From Pelagimonas varians (GTDB taxonomy: Bacteria > Pseudomonadota > Alphaproteobacteria > Rhodobacterales > Rhodobacteraceae), in contig NZ_QKMF01000011.1 of the NCBI RefSeq assembly GCF_003208435.1, positions 96,824 through 160,823 of the forward strand: DNA of 64,000 nt, given 5' to 3'. The notes under the pieces are model-generated. The model searched no databases. It worked only from the letters and a program-made list of their open reading frames with translations, and was not told the origin of the DNA. The position numbers and the translations under genes were made by a program. Positions 18,850 through 27,388 of this stretch are shown here, piece by piece; the first letter of the stretch is position 1; every line of letters starts with the position of its first letter.

Positions 18850-19158
18850 GGCTGCCCGCTTATGTTGCTTTTTAAACACGAGTAGCACGAAACGCGAACA
18901 AACACCAAGGTTAATGCGCAATGTCGCGAATGCGACAGCCGCAATCCAATGGGCGACACGCGAGGTACAAAACCGCCTTCACTGCGTTCAAAAACGACAC
19001 AAACGACAGCGCTTTTTCGCCGATATTTCAGTCCGTTAACCAACATACAAGCCATGCAAGAATCGCATATGACCCATGCAATAAATGTCCCTTGCCGGAC
19101 TCATTTGCTCAAACTATGTGCGGTTTAGAAATTTCAGTCAAACTTAAGGAGACCAGAC
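18850..19158. other. gene-free divergent region between ruvC and the DUF1127 gene
   Basis: No coding region is supported in these 309 bases; short frames here have no ribosome-binding site and no recognisable protein. The stretch must carry the promoters of the ruv operon (minus) and the DUF1127 gene (plus). Confidence 0.6.
19092..19120 (+). promoter_or_regulatory. possible sigma70-type promoter of the DUF1127 gene
   Basis: TTGCCG and TATGTG are separated by 17 bases, placing a start near 19127 and a leader of about 30 bases before the ATG at 19159. The -10 match is weak, so this is only a candidate. Confidence 0.35.
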
Positions 19159-19365
19159 ATGGCCGCAACTGACCAGAACATCACCTTCGAAGCCACTGGC
19201 TCCCATATTGGCCTCGGAGCGCTTTTCGCATCTTTCATCGGCACATACGCCGCATGGAGAGACGCCCGTGACACACACAAATCGCTGTCCTCTCTGACAG
19301 ACCGCGAACTCGACGATATCGGCCTTTGCCGCGGTGACATCGACCTTATCTCTGGCCGCTACTAA
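19159..19365 (+). CDS. DUF1127 small protein
   Basis: The 68-residue protein ends with the DUF1127 signature: an aromatic/Arg helix AAWRDARDTHKSLSSLTDRELDDIGLCRGDIDLI. Family knowledge: such small basic proteins are abundant in alphaproteobacteria, and some in Rhodobacter and Agrobacterium bind RNA and affect phosphate, stress or growth-phase RNA metabolism. It has a good AAGGAGA ribosome site. A terminator hairpin with CCTCCT near its loop follows at 19395, recalling the small RNAs co-transcribed with DUF1127 genes in Rhodobacter. Confidence 0.88.
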   Translation: MAATDQNITFEATGSHIGLGALFASFIGTYAAWRDARDTHKSLSSLTDRELDDIGLCRGDIDLISGRY

Positions 19366-19394
19366 GCCGAACGCTTTGAGTGACCAAAACGACC

Positions 19395-19427
19395 AAGCCG
19401 CGCCTCCTTACCGGAGCGCGGCTTTTT
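19395..19427 (+). terminator. terminator hairpin with anti-Shine-Dalgarno-like apical sequence
   Basis: AAGCCGCG pairs with CGCGGCTT, with an inner CTCC/GGAG extension and loop TTACC, followed by a five-T run. The left arm and loop carry CCTCCTTA, equal to the anti-SD end of 16S rRNA. It ends the DUF1127 transcript and may double as a cuckoo/CcsR-like regulatory RNA hairpin. Confidence 0.8.
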
Positions 19428-19444
19428 CGTGTTTGGTCTGCGGG

Positions 19445-19789
19445 TCAGGCCGTAAAAAATTTGAACAGCTGCGCAATTTGAGCCGAAAGCGGATCAATCT
19501 GCATCAAAAATGCACCCGCTTTGTCGATGGCTGTCCCAGTGTTCAATGCGTCAACCTTGCCCTGATAAACATCTGACCCTAGCCAATACAGCACAAAGCT
19601 TTTGAAGGTTAACAACCCCACCAACGCGATCATCAGCTTGCGCATGACATAGCCGCTGGCCTTGTGGTCTGGTTCTTGAACAAACACGCCGTGTTTATTC
19701 AATTTGGTGACATATCCTTTGGCCATACGCGTATGCTTACGGCGAACCGCCTTCTGGCGATTTTCAAACGAATAAAGAGTGTCTTCCAT
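19445..19789 (-). CDS. small membrane protein of unknown function
   Basis: The 114-residue protein has a basic N-terminal half (NRQKAVRRKHTRMAKGYVTKL) and one strong membrane segment near residues 56-75 (MIALVGLLTFKSFVLYWLG). I do not recognise the family. The frame is open to 19816, but the ATG at 19789 is preceded by GAGG and is preferred. It is separated from prmA by about 100 bases and may be read alone. Confidence 0.65.
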   Translation of the reverse strand: MEDTLYSFENRQKAVRRKHTRMAKGYVTKLNKHGVFVQEPDHKASGYVMRKLMIALVGLLTFKSFVLYWLGSDVYQGKVDALNTGTAIDKAGAFLMQIDPLSAQIAQLFKFFTA

Positions 19790-19893
19790 TGCAGCCTCTA
19801 AGGTTCCGGCCCCCACCGGATCCCTAGAAAATATCGCTCAATTATGGCGAAACTTGGGCAAATGCGGCGAATTTACCTTAACTCAGGCTAAAA

Positions 19894-20766
19894 TTAAGCC
19901 GCTTTGCGAAGCGTAAGTGTCACCCATTCGCCAATTGTGTCGCATCGAACAAGGTTAACGCCATTGGTTTCGTAGACTGCAATCACCTCATCTGCCTGAC
20001 GGGTCAGGATGCCGGACAAGATGCCATAGCCGCCCGGCTGCAAGGCCTGCGCGAAATCTGGTGACAAATCAATCAAGGGCTGTTTCAGGATATTGGCAAA
20101 AATCAAATCATAAGGCGCATGGGCGGCAAGTTCGGGATGCCCGAATCCGGCGGCTTCAACGCAGGTCACATTGCCTGTCAGGTTGTTGGCCGTGACATTC
20201 GCCGCAGCGACCTCGACGGCGACCTCATCAATGTCAGAAGCAATCACTTGGTCTGGCCAGATACTGGCCGCACCCATTGCCAAAACAGCCGTACCGCAGC
20301 CGATGTCCGCGACGTTCTTGCCAACGAATCCTTCGGTTGCCAGACGGTCCAGTGCTTCCAAACAGCCCTGCGTTGTGCCGTGGTGGCCGGTGCCAAAGGC
20401 CATCGCGGCCTCGATCAGCAAAGGCACACTGCCTTCGGGGATTTTGTCGGCGTCATGGCTTCCGTAGACAAAAAAGCGGCCTGCCACGACGGGTGTCAGA
20501 TCACGGCGCACCTTGGCGACCCAATCGGTGTCGGGAACTTCGGAGACGACGAATGGCGCGGCGTTGTAGGCAGCGGCCAGCAAGGTTAGCTCGATGTCGT
20601 CAGGTTGCTCCAGAAAGAAGCCGCCAACTTCAAACGTTTCGCTTCCGTCTTCGATGATGAAAACCCCAACGCCTGTGGGTTCCGGATCCATGCTTTCCAA
20701 GGCAAGGCCAAGCGCCTCTGCGGCGTCTTTTTCAGGCAGTTTGGTAAAGGCGGTAAAGGTCGGCAT
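19894..20766 (-). CDS. prmA: ribosomal protein L11 methyltransferase
   Basis: PrmA methylates amino groups of ribosomal protein L11 with S-adenosylmethionine. The 290-residue protein has an N-terminal substrate-recognition domain, the family motif MAFGTGHHGTTQGCLE, the SAM-binding VADIGCGTAVLAMGA and the NILKQPLIDL catalytic-loop motif. The start codon follows a GAGAA sequence. Confidence 0.93.
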   Translation of the reverse strand: MPTFTAFTKLPEKDAAEALGLALESMDPEPTGVGVFIIEDGSETFEVGGFFLEQPDDIELTLLAAAYNAAPFVVSEVPDTDWVAKVRRDLTPVVAGRFFVYGSHDADKIPEGSVPLLIEAAMAFGTGHHGTTQGCLEALDRLATEGFVGKNVADIGCGTAVLAMGAASIWPDQVIASDIDEVAVEVAAANVTANNLTGNVTCVEAAGFGHPELAAHAPYDLIFANILKQPLIDLSPDFAQALQPGGYGILSGILTRQADEVIAVYETNGVNLVRCDTIGEWVTLTLRKAA

Positions 20767-20829
20767 GGGGTTCTCCGAATGCGTGTTCCGCGCCGTCCTA
20801 CACCAAGCATCCCCCCTACGCCAGCGCGC

Positions 20830-22059
20830 CTATTCAGCGGGCGCAGGCAGGCCGCGGGCAAAGACCGTTTCATAGCCCGGTTCCGGATGGCGTGGGATCA
20901 TCAAAGCCAGCGCAAGGCTGATCGCAGCCATCGCCGCCGCAAGACCAAAGACCGCACCAGGGGACACCAACCACAGGTAGCCAAGCAAAGCAGGCAGGAA
21001 AACCGCCGCGATGTGATTGATGGTAAAGGCCACGGCCGCAGTCGGCGCAATATCCCCCGGATCGGCGATTTTCTGAAAATAGGTTTTCAGCGCCAAAGCT
21101 AGTGCAAAGAACAAATGGTCAATCACATAGAGAGCGGAGGCCAGTAAAACACCCCAGCCAAACCAGTAGATGCCGCCATAGGCCAGAAACACAATAATCA
21201 ATCCGACGTATTCAAACACCAAGGTCCGGCGTTCTCCAAAGCGTGACACCGCGTGGCCAAACACTGGGCCCAACAGGATGTTTGCGACCAGATTGATCAA
21301 ATACAGGCTGGTGATTTCATGCACGTCAAAGCCAAAGCGTTCGACCATCATAAAGCCGGCAAACACCACAAAGATCTGTCGCCGCGCACCCGCCATAAAC
21401 TGCAAGGCATAGTAGAGCCAGTAGCGACGGCGCAGGATGAATTTTTTCACCTGCGGGTTCGGGCTTTCGAATTGGGGGAACATCAGCACGCAATAGGCAA
21501 CGATCACAAGGGTCAGCCCGCCTGACGCCATAAAGACGGTGTTGTAGGACAGCTCCAATCGTTCCCACGTCATCACAATCAACAGATAAGCAACCAGCGT
21601 CGCAGCAGAACCCGCAGCGATGAGCCAACCCAGTGTTTTGGGCGCGCGCTCTTTTGACAACCATTGCAACTGGAGACTTTGGTTCACGGTTTCATAATAG
21701 TGAAACCCGATCGAGCTGAAGAGCGTGACAAACATAATGCCGCCAACAGATGGAAACCAAGCTGTGACTGCGGTGGCCACCCCCAGCAACGCCAAGGAAA
21801 TCATCGCCAATACTTGTTCACGCACAAATATGATGACCAGGATCACGCCCACGGCCAGAAATCCGGGTATTTCGCGCACCGTGTGCAGCCAACCAATGTC
21901 CGAACCATCAAACTGCGCGACTTCGATCACAAAGTTATTGAGAAGCGCCGACCATGTCGAAAACGACAATGGCATGGCCAAAGCCATCAAAAATAGCAAG
22001 GTCACAGGGCGTCGCCAGATCGGCAACGATTGGGCATCGGTCAGGGATACAGATTTCAT
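20830..22059 (-). CDS. major facilitator superfamily transporter
   Basis: The 409-residue protein has about twelve hydrophobic segments in the MFS pattern, with a DUF894-like domain feel (LQLQWLSKERAPKTLGWLIAAGSAATLVAYL). A charged cytosolic loop around residue 205-215 (KKFILRRRYWLYY) separates the two halves. The substrate cannot be told. The frame starts one codon earlier with GTG; the ATG at 22059 is taken. It is divergent from the YeeE/YedE gene. Confidence 0.8.
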   Translation of the reverse strand: MKSVSLTDAQSLPIWRRPVTLLFLMALAMPLSFSTWSALLNNFVIEVAQFDGSDIGWLHTVREIPGFLAVGVILVIIFVREQVLAMISLALLGVATAVTAWFPSVGGIMFVTLFSSIGFHYYETVNQSLQLQWLSKERAPKTLGWLIAAGSAATLVAYLLIVMTWERLELSYNTVFMASGGLTLVIVAYCVLMFPQFESPNPQVKKFILRRRYWLYYALQFMAGARRQIFVVFAGFMMVERFGFDVHEITSLYLINLVANILLGPVFGHAVSRFGERRTLVFEYVGLIIVFLAYGGIYWFGWGVLLASALYVIDHLFFALALALKTYFQKIADPGDIAPTAAVAFTINHIAAVFLPALLGYLWLVSPGAVFGLAAAMAAISLALALMIPRHPEPGYETVFARGLPAPAE

Positions 22060-22176
22060 CACTCGGCTCTACGCCCCCAAACCTGTTTTGGCGAGTCCGC
22101 TCTTGGTGCTTTTATGCAGGGTGTTCCCCGACACTGCACACATTCACAAAAAACGAATAATGATTCGTGCATGCGT

Positions 22177-22190
22177 ATGACATAAATCAA
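22177..22190. promoter_or_regulatory. FNR/FnrL-like box upstream of the YeeE/YedE gene
   Basis: ATGAC-ATAA-ATCAA differs by one base from TTGAC-N4-ATCAA, the FnrL/FNR half-site pair. It is centred about 59 bases before the ATG at 22243. A second inverted repeat, CGAAT-aatg-ATTCG, lies at 22154-22167, and ATTC-N9-GAAT at 22142-22158 resembles, with one extra base, sulfide-responsive BigR/SqrR sites. All are candidates only. Confidence 0.4.
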
Positions 22191-22242
22191 GGCGGCCCCG
22201 GCTCTCTTCGGTGATTTTGCCCAAATCAGGAAAGGATTGCGC

Positions 22243-23304
22243 ATGGACCTTGTCCCTTTGGTGGAACGGATCGGTGAAAACCCGACAGCGGCCTTGTTTG
22301 GCCTCATCACCGGAATCCTTTTTGGGGTTGCAGCCCAGCGATCCAGATTTTGCCTGCGGGCCGCAACCGTTGAATTTGCGCGCGGCCGCATGGAAGACAA
22401 AGTCGCCGTTTGGTTGCTAACCTTTTCGACAGCGGTTGTCTGGGTCCAAGGTGCCCAATGGATCGGCCTGATCGATACAACCGAAGCCCGAATGATGGCC
22501 GTTCCGGGCAGCTGGTCCGGAGCAGTTGTGGGCGGTTTGATCTTTGGTGCCGGTATGGTTTTGGCACGCGGCTGTTCGGGACGATTGCTGGTTTTAGCGG
22601 CAACGGGTAATATGCGGTCCATTGTGTCGGGTCTGATTTTCGCAGTTGTCGCCCAGATGAGCCTGACGGGATGGCTGGCCCCTTTGCGCAACTATATTGC
22701 CTCGCTCTGGATCACATCAGGCGGGCGCAACATGGATTTGCTGGCAGCCGTTCATTTGCCGCAAGAGGCGGGCCTGATTATCGGCTTGTTGATCGCATTG
22801 CTGGCGCTAGAACTGTCGCGACGCAATCGCATCGGCTTTTCCCGACTGGTTTTTGCATCAGGTGTCGGGTTCGCGGCCGCAGTTGGCTATTGGCTGACCT
22901 TCTCCTTGGCGCAAGTCGCCTTTGAACCCGTCCAAATCGAAAGCCTGACCTTTACCGGCCCTTCGGCCAACACACTTATGTTCTTTTTGGATCGGACATC
23001 GGTGCTGGAATTCGACATCGGGCTGGTTCCCGGCGTTGTCGTCGGCTCGTTCCTATCTGCCGTTCTGGCCAAAGAGTTCCAATTCCAAGCTTTTGAAGGT
23101 GCTGGCCCAATGCGCCGCGCAATGATCGGGGCGGTCTTGATGGGATTTGGGGGAATGCTGGCGGGCGGCTGCGCCATTGGCGCGGGGGTTAGCGGCGGAT
23201 CAATCTTTGCCGGAACCGCGTGGCTGGCACTGTTTTGCATGTGGATCGGCGGAATGGCGATGGACATGGCCCTGGGTGGGCGCCGCGAAACCGCTCCGAT
23301 CTAG
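22243..23304 (+). CDS. YeeE/YedE family sulfur-compound transporter
   Basis: The 353-residue membrane protein carries the three cysteine motifs of the family: RFCLRAA (Cys37), RGCSGRLLVLAATGN (Cys111) and GGCAIGAGVSGGS (Cys310). In the structurally studied thiosulfate transporter YeeE such cysteines line the pore and relay thiosulfate. Here it could take up thiosulfate or move another reactive sulfur species. It is a full two-half fusion rather than the split YeeE-YedE pair. The ATG follows AAAGGA; the frame begins two codons earlier. It is transcribed divergently from the MFS gene. Confidence 0.87.
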   Translation: MDLVPLVERIGENPTAALFGLITGILFGVAAQRSRFCLRAATVEFARGRMEDKVAVWLLTFSTAVVWVQGAQWIGLIDTTEARMMAVPGSWSGAVVGGLIFGAGMVLARGCSGRLLVLAATGNMRSIVSGLIFAVVAQMSLTGWLAPLRNYIASLWITSGGRNMDLLAAVHLPQEAGLIIGLLIALLALELSRRNRIGFSRLVFASGVGFAAAVGYWLTFSLAQVAFEPVQIESLTFTGPSANTLMFFLDRTSVLEFDIGLVPGVVVGSFLSAVLAKEFQFQAFEGAGPMRRAMIGAVLMGFGGMLAGGCAIGAGVSGGSIFAGTAWLALFCMWIGGMAMDMALGGRRETAPI

Positions 23305-23366
23305 TCAAGACACCTACTAACACGGGATGGGCCGCGTGGGTTTGGCAATCAGCGCAGCTTGCAGGG

Positions 23367-23407
23367 CAGGAACGGGACGGCCAAGGCCATCTCGTTCCTG
23401 TTTCTTT
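23367..23407. terminator. terminator between convergent genes
   Basis: CAGGAACG pairs with CGTTCCTG, with an inner GGCC/GGCC stem, followed by TTTCTTT on the plus strand. It lies between the YeeE gene and the end of the ABC-2 operon. Confidence 0.7.
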
Positions 23408-23411
23408 CGGG

Positions 23412-24173
23412 TTACTGACGGATGCGCCAGCCGGTTTTGAAGATCCACCAGATCACTGCCAAACACAGCGCTGTAAACCCGCCAATCGCAAACAGACTGG
23501 TTGCAATCGGCACATCCGCCACGCCAAAGAAAGACCAGCGAAACCCCGAGATCAGATAGACCACCGGATTAAACTTGGTGATAATTTGCCAAGCGGGTGG
23601 CAGCATCGAGATCGAGTAGAACGCGCCGCCAAGAAAGACCAAGGGGGTAACCACCAGCAGCGGAATCAGCTGTAGCTGCTCAAAGTTTTTCGCCCAAATG
23701 CCGATGATAAATCCAAACAAGGCAAAGCTAACGCAGGTCAGCACCAAAAACAGCAGCATCGCCAACGGATGCATAATCACCAGATCAACAAACAAGGCAG
23801 AGGTCGCAAGGATGACTACGCCGATAAACAGCGCTTTGGTGGCCGCAGCCCCAACATAGCCCAGCACAATTTCCAAGAAACTGACCGGGGCCGACAGCAA
23901 TTCAAAGATAGTGCCGATGAATTTGGGGAAATAGATGCCAAAAGACGCGTTCGACAGCGCCTGCGTCATCACCGACAGCATAATCAAGCCCGGTACAATA
24001 AAAGCCCCATAGCTGACCCCTTCGACCTGATCGATCCGCGATCCAATGGCTGTTCCAAAGACCACAAAGTACAACGACGTCGAAATGACAGGGGAGATAA
24101 AGCTTTGCGCCAAGGTGCGGAAGAACCGCGCCATTTCATAGCGGTAGATCGAAACGACGGCTTGCCAATTCAT
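23412..24173 (-). CDS. ABC-2 type transporter permease
   Basis: The 253-residue protein has six hydrophobic segments and the ABC-2 signature region [34 protein letters not shown] near its C-terminus. It pairs with the ATPase encoded upstream, whose stop overlaps this start (ATGA), to form an exporter of unknown substrate (polysaccharide, drug or lipid type). The frame is open to 24257, but the ATG at 24173 fits the overlap and the family start. Confidence 0.9.
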   Translation of the reverse strand: MNWQAVVSIYRYEMARFFRTLAQSFISPVISTSLYFVVFGTAIGSRIDQVEGVSYGAFIVPGLIMLSVMTQALSNASFGIYFPKFIGTIFELLSAPVSFLEIVLGYVGAAATKALFIGVVILATSALFVDLVIMHPLAMLLFLVLTCVSFALFGFIIGIWAKNFEQLQLIPLLVVTPLVFLGGAFYSISMLPPAWQIITKFNPVVYLISGFRWSFFGVADVPIATSLFAIGGFTALCLAVIWWIFKTGWRIRQ

Positions 24174-25111
24174 GCTGCGCCCTCCTGTTGTTCTTGGGCA
24201 TTTACAAGGCCGACAAAAATGTCTTCCAGAGAGCTTTGAGAGGTATTCACGTCGCACACCTTGAGGCCCGCATCCGGCAGCGCCGCCATCAACCTGCCAA
24301 TCCCCGTCCGGTCTGCTTTGGCGTCAAATGTGTAAACAAGGCCTTGGCCATCGTTGGTCAGTTCCAGATTGTATTGGGCCAAAGATGCGGGGACCTCGGT
24401 CAATGGATCAACCAGATCCACCCGCAATTCTTTTTGACCCATCCGCGCCATGAGGGCGGCTTTTTCCTCGACCAACAAAATCCGCCCACTGTTTATGACA
24501 CCAACACGGTCGGCAATCGCCTCGGCTTCTTCGATATAGTGGGTCGTCAAGATGATGGTGACGCCATCACGTTTCAGTTCTGCTACGGTTTCCCACATGT
24601 CGCGGCGCAGTTCGACGTCAACGCCCGCAGTCGGTTCGTCCAGAAACAACACCCGTGGCTCATGGCTCAGGGCTTTGGCAATCAACACGCGGCGCTTCAT
24701 CCCGCCCGACAGCTCCATAACGCGCGCATTGCGCTTGTCCCACAGCGACAGTTTGCGCAGCACTTGTTCAATAAAGGCATCGTTGCGCGGCTTGCCGAAC
24801 AAACCGCGCGAAAACCGCACTGTGTTGATCACCTTCTCAAAAGGTTCCAGATTGATTTCTTGCGGCACCAGCCCGATCAAATTGCGCGCCGCACGGTAGT
24901 CTTCGATCACATCATGACCGCCCACTTCGATCGAGCCCTCTGTGGGCAATGTGATGCCGCAGACCGCTGAGATCAACGTTGTCTTGCCTGCCCCATTGGG
25001 ACCAAGCAACGCAAGGATCTCACCCGCTTCAATGTCGAGAGACACATCTTTGAGCGCTTCGAATCCACCTTCATATACTTTCCGCAGGTTGCGGATGCTA
25101 ACCATCGCCAT
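24170..25111 (-). CDS. ABC transporter ATP-binding protein (DrrA/NodI type)
   Basis: The 313-residue ATPase has Walker [10 protein letters not shown], the signature LSGGMKRRV, Walker [13 protein letters not shown] and the switch His in [10 protein letters not shown], followed by a C-terminal DrrA-like domain. It drives the ABC-2 permease translated from the overlapping next gene. The ATG at 25111 follows GGGGG; a second Met lies two codons on. Confidence 0.93.
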   Translation of the reverse strand: MAMVSIRNLRKVYEGGFEALKDVSLDIEAGEILALLGPNGAGKTTLISAVCGITLPTEGSIEVGGHDVIEDYRAARNLIGLVPQEINLEPFEKVINTVRFSRGLFGKPRNDAFIEQVLRKLSLWDKRNARVMELSGGMKRRVLIAKALSHEPRVLFLDEPTAGVDVELRRDMWETVAELKRDGVTIILTTHYIEEAEAIADRVGVINSGRILLVEEKAALMARMGQKELRVDLVDPLTEVPASLAQYNLELTNDGQGLVYTFDAKADRTGIGRLMAALPDAGLKVCDVNTSQSSLEDIFVGLVNAQEQQEGAA

Positions 25112-25201
25112 TGTCGGTCCCCCTTTTCGCGCAGTCGCAACCTATCCGCCGCACGAATAATGGCAATTCAACAATCATGCACAGCACCCATGCATTCCGC
25201 G

Positions 25202-25220
25202 AACGACGTATTGTGTCGTT
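25202..25220. promoter_or_regulatory. inverted repeat between the ABC operon and the DMT permease
   Basis: AACGAC and GTCGTT are separated by seven bases in the 151-base divergent region, 43 bases before the DMT permease ATG. It has the form of an operator, but no regulator can be assigned. Confidence 0.3.
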
Positions 25221-25262
25221 TCTGGGCTGGACCAAGGCAATACACACCTCTACGGCTTGCCT

Positions 25263-26240
25263 ATGAACTCCGAAAAACTCAACCGCCCCGGAATGGGGAT
25301 CGTATTCATCTTGATTGGTGTTGTGGCGATCTCTGTGAATGATCTTTTGGTTAAAATGCTGTCGGACGGCTATCCTCTGCACCAAACCATTTGGTTTCGC
25401 TCCTTTGTCGGATTGATGTTTTCCTTTGTGTTTTTGTACTTTGAAGGTGGCCTGAAGGTCTTGCGCACATCAACGCCGGGCATCCATGCCCTGCGCGGCA
25501 CATTGATTGTATTCGCAAATATGACGTTTTATGCCGCGGTGGCGGTCATGCCCTTGGGACAAGCAACAGCACTGTTTTTTGTAGCGCCCTTGTTTATCAC
25601 CTTGCTGGCCATTCCTTTTCTTGGGGAACCGGTTGGCCCTATGCGGCTGGGTGCGGTGGTGGTTGGCCTAGTCGGCGTAGTGATCGTTCAACAACCTTGG
25701 AGCAGCGAAATCACGGTATCGCGCGGCGTGTTGTTTTTGCCGGTCATTGCTGCCTTTTTGTATGCTTTCACACAGGTGCTCACCCGCAAATTGGGGGTCT
25801 CTACACCGGCATCCGCCCTTGCTGTCTATATTCAAACCACCTTCTTAATCGTTTCGACTGGCTTCTTTTTAGTGGCCGGCGACGGGCGATATGCGGAAGG
25901 GGTTGAGGATGAGAGCATCAATTTTTTGCTGCGGGCATGGCGCTGGCCGGATGCCGAAGACATTCCGGTTTTTCTGGGGCTAGGGCTGTGTTCCGGTGGG
26001 ATCGGCTATTGCCTAAGCGCCGCCTACCGGTCGGCCAATGCCGCGACCATTGCTCCGTTTGAATATGTCGGGCTGCCACTGGCGATTTTCTGGGGGTGGC
26101 TGGTGTTTGGCGAATGGCCCGATTTGGCCATGTGGATGGGCTGTGGGTTGATCATCGCAGCCGGATTGTTCGTTTTCATCCGCGAGCAGCTGAAAAGCCG
26201 CCCCCTGCCCGGTCGTCGTGGGCGCTGGGGACGGCGTTAA
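25263..26240 (+). CDS. DMT-superfamily (EamA) transporter
   Basis: The 325-residue protein has ten hydrophobic segments and two EamA repeats, with the motif FVAPLFITLLAIPFLGEPVG closing the first repeat and EYVGLPLAIFWGWLVFGEWPD the second. The family moves metabolites such as amino acids, purines or S-adenosylmethionine; the substrate is unknown. The ATG at 25263 follows two codons after the first in-frame TTG. It converges on hemE. Confidence 0.87.
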   Translation: MNSEKLNRPGMGIVFILIGVVAISVNDLLVKMLSDGYPLHQTIWFRSFVGLMFSFVFLYFEGGLKVLRTSTPGIHALRGTLIVFANMTFYAAVAVMPLGQATALFFVAPLFITLLAIPFLGEPVGPMRLGAVVVGLVGVVIVQQPWSSEITVSRGVLFLPVIAAFLYAFTQVLTRKLGVSTPASALAVYIQTTFLIVSTGFFLVAGDGRYAEGVEDESINFLLRAWRWPDAEDIPVFLGLGLCSGGIGYCLSAAYRSANAATIAPFEYVGLPLAIFWGWLVFGEWPDLAMWMGCGLIIAAGLFVFIREQLKSRPLPGRRGRWGRR

Positions 26241-26257
26241 GGAACCAGCAGGTTCGG

Positions 26258-27289
26258 TTAGACCTTGCCGCGCACCGCGTCGATCATCAATTGCACGTTC
26301 TCGGGATCTGCATCCGGCGTAATGCCATGACCCAGATTGAAAATATGCGGGCCTTTTGAGAAGGCTTTGACGATCCGTTTGGTTTCATCCACCAGTGTTT
26401 GACCACCTGTCACCATGTGGCTACTGGCCAGATTGCCCTGAACACAGCCGCCGGGCTGCACATGTTCGGCCCCCCATTCTGCTGTCACACTGTCGTCCAG
26501 CGCCACACAATCAGCACCGGTTGCTTTGTGAAACCCGATGTATTTGTCACCCGCTTGGCGCGGGAAGGCGATGACAGGCAGATCGGGGAAGCGTGACTTC
26601 AGCTCACCCGTTATGATCCGCGCGGGTTCTTTGGCATAGCGGTCAAAATCATCGCCTTGCAAAGACCCGGCCCAGCTGTCGAAAAACTTGACAACTTCGG
26701 CCCCTGCTTTGACCTGCTCGGTCAAATAATCGATTGTGGATTCGGTCAAACGATCGATGACCTTCTCGAACAGCTCGCGATTTTCTGCCTTCAGTGCATG
26801 CGCTGGCCCCTGATCTTTGGTGCCCTGACCTGCGATCATGTAGGTCGCCACAGTCCAAGGTGCGCCTGCAAATCCGATCAAAGTCGTCTCTTCTGGCAAT
26901 TGTTTACGCAAAAGCCGGACAGTCTCGTAAATCGGGTTCAGCGTGTCGTGGATCATCTCGCCGCGACCCAGTTTGTCAAAATCGGCGTCAGATTGAATTG
27001 TCGACAAGCGCGGACCTTCACCGGTCACAAACCACAGGTCCATGCCCAGCGCTTGCGGCAGCAGCAAAATATCGGCGAACAAGATCGCTGCATCAAACCC
27101 ATAGCGCCGGATCGGCTGCAAAGTGACCTCGGCTGCCAGTTCCGGATTGTAGCATAATGACAAGAAATCACCGGCCTGTGCGCGGGTCGCTTTGTATTCC
27201 GGCAGATAGCGTCCGGCCTGCCGCATCATCCAGATCGGCGGTGTGGGCAGTGTCTCTCCGGCAAGCGCACGCAAAATGGTTTTGGTCAT
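26258..27289 (-). CDS. hemE: uroporphyrinogen decarboxylase
   Basis: HemE removes four carboxyl groups from uroporphyrinogen III to give coproporphyrinogen III. The 343-residue enzyme has the N-terminal [16 protein letters not shown] substrate-binding signature, the [15 protein letters not shown] motif with the catalytic Asp, and [14 protein letters not shown]. The ATG at 27289 is preceded by GGAAGGG; the frame opens 12 codons earlier. It is divergent from hemC, another step of the same pathway. Confidence 0.96.
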   Translation of the reverse strand: MTKTILRALAGETLPTPPIWMMRQAGRYLPEYKATRAQAGDFLSLCYNPELAAEVTLQPIRRYGFDAAILFADILLLPQALGMDLWFVTGEGPRLSTIQSDADFDKLGRGEMIHDTLNPIYETVRLLRKQLPEETTLIGFAGAPWTVATYMIAGQGTKDQGPAHALKAENRELFEKVIDRLTESTIDYLTEQVKAGAEVVKFFDSWAGSLQGDDFDRYAKEPARIITGELKSRFPDLPVIAFPRQAGDKYIGFHKATGADCVALDDSVTAEWGAEHVQPGGCVQGNLASSHMVTGGQTLVDETKRIVKAFSKGPHIFNLGHGITPDADPENVQLMIDAVRGKV

Positions 27290-27341
27290 GGGGCACCCTT
27301 CCTCTTTGTGCCTGTGGTCCGGCACCTGAGACAGGATGTCA

Positions 27342-27381
27342 AGCGCTGCCCATTGTCACCCCGCGATTGCAGCGCTAAAGC
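27342..27381 (+). promoter_or_regulatory. candidate hemC promoter flanked by an inverted repeat
   Basis: TTGTCA (27353) and TAAAGC (27376) are 17 bases apart, matching a sigma70-type promoter. AGCGCTGC (27342-27349) and GCAGCGCT (27369-27376) form a perfect 8-bp inverted repeat around the -35 element, reaching the -10. The predicted start falls at or next to the hemC ATG, so the mRNA may be almost leaderless. Confidence 0.4.
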
Positions 27382-27388
27382 TTGGGCC

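Noticed and set aside
24188..24970. Plus-strand frame of 260 codons over the ABC ATPase
   Set aside because: Antisense to an ATPase with intact Walker A, signature and Walker B motifs.
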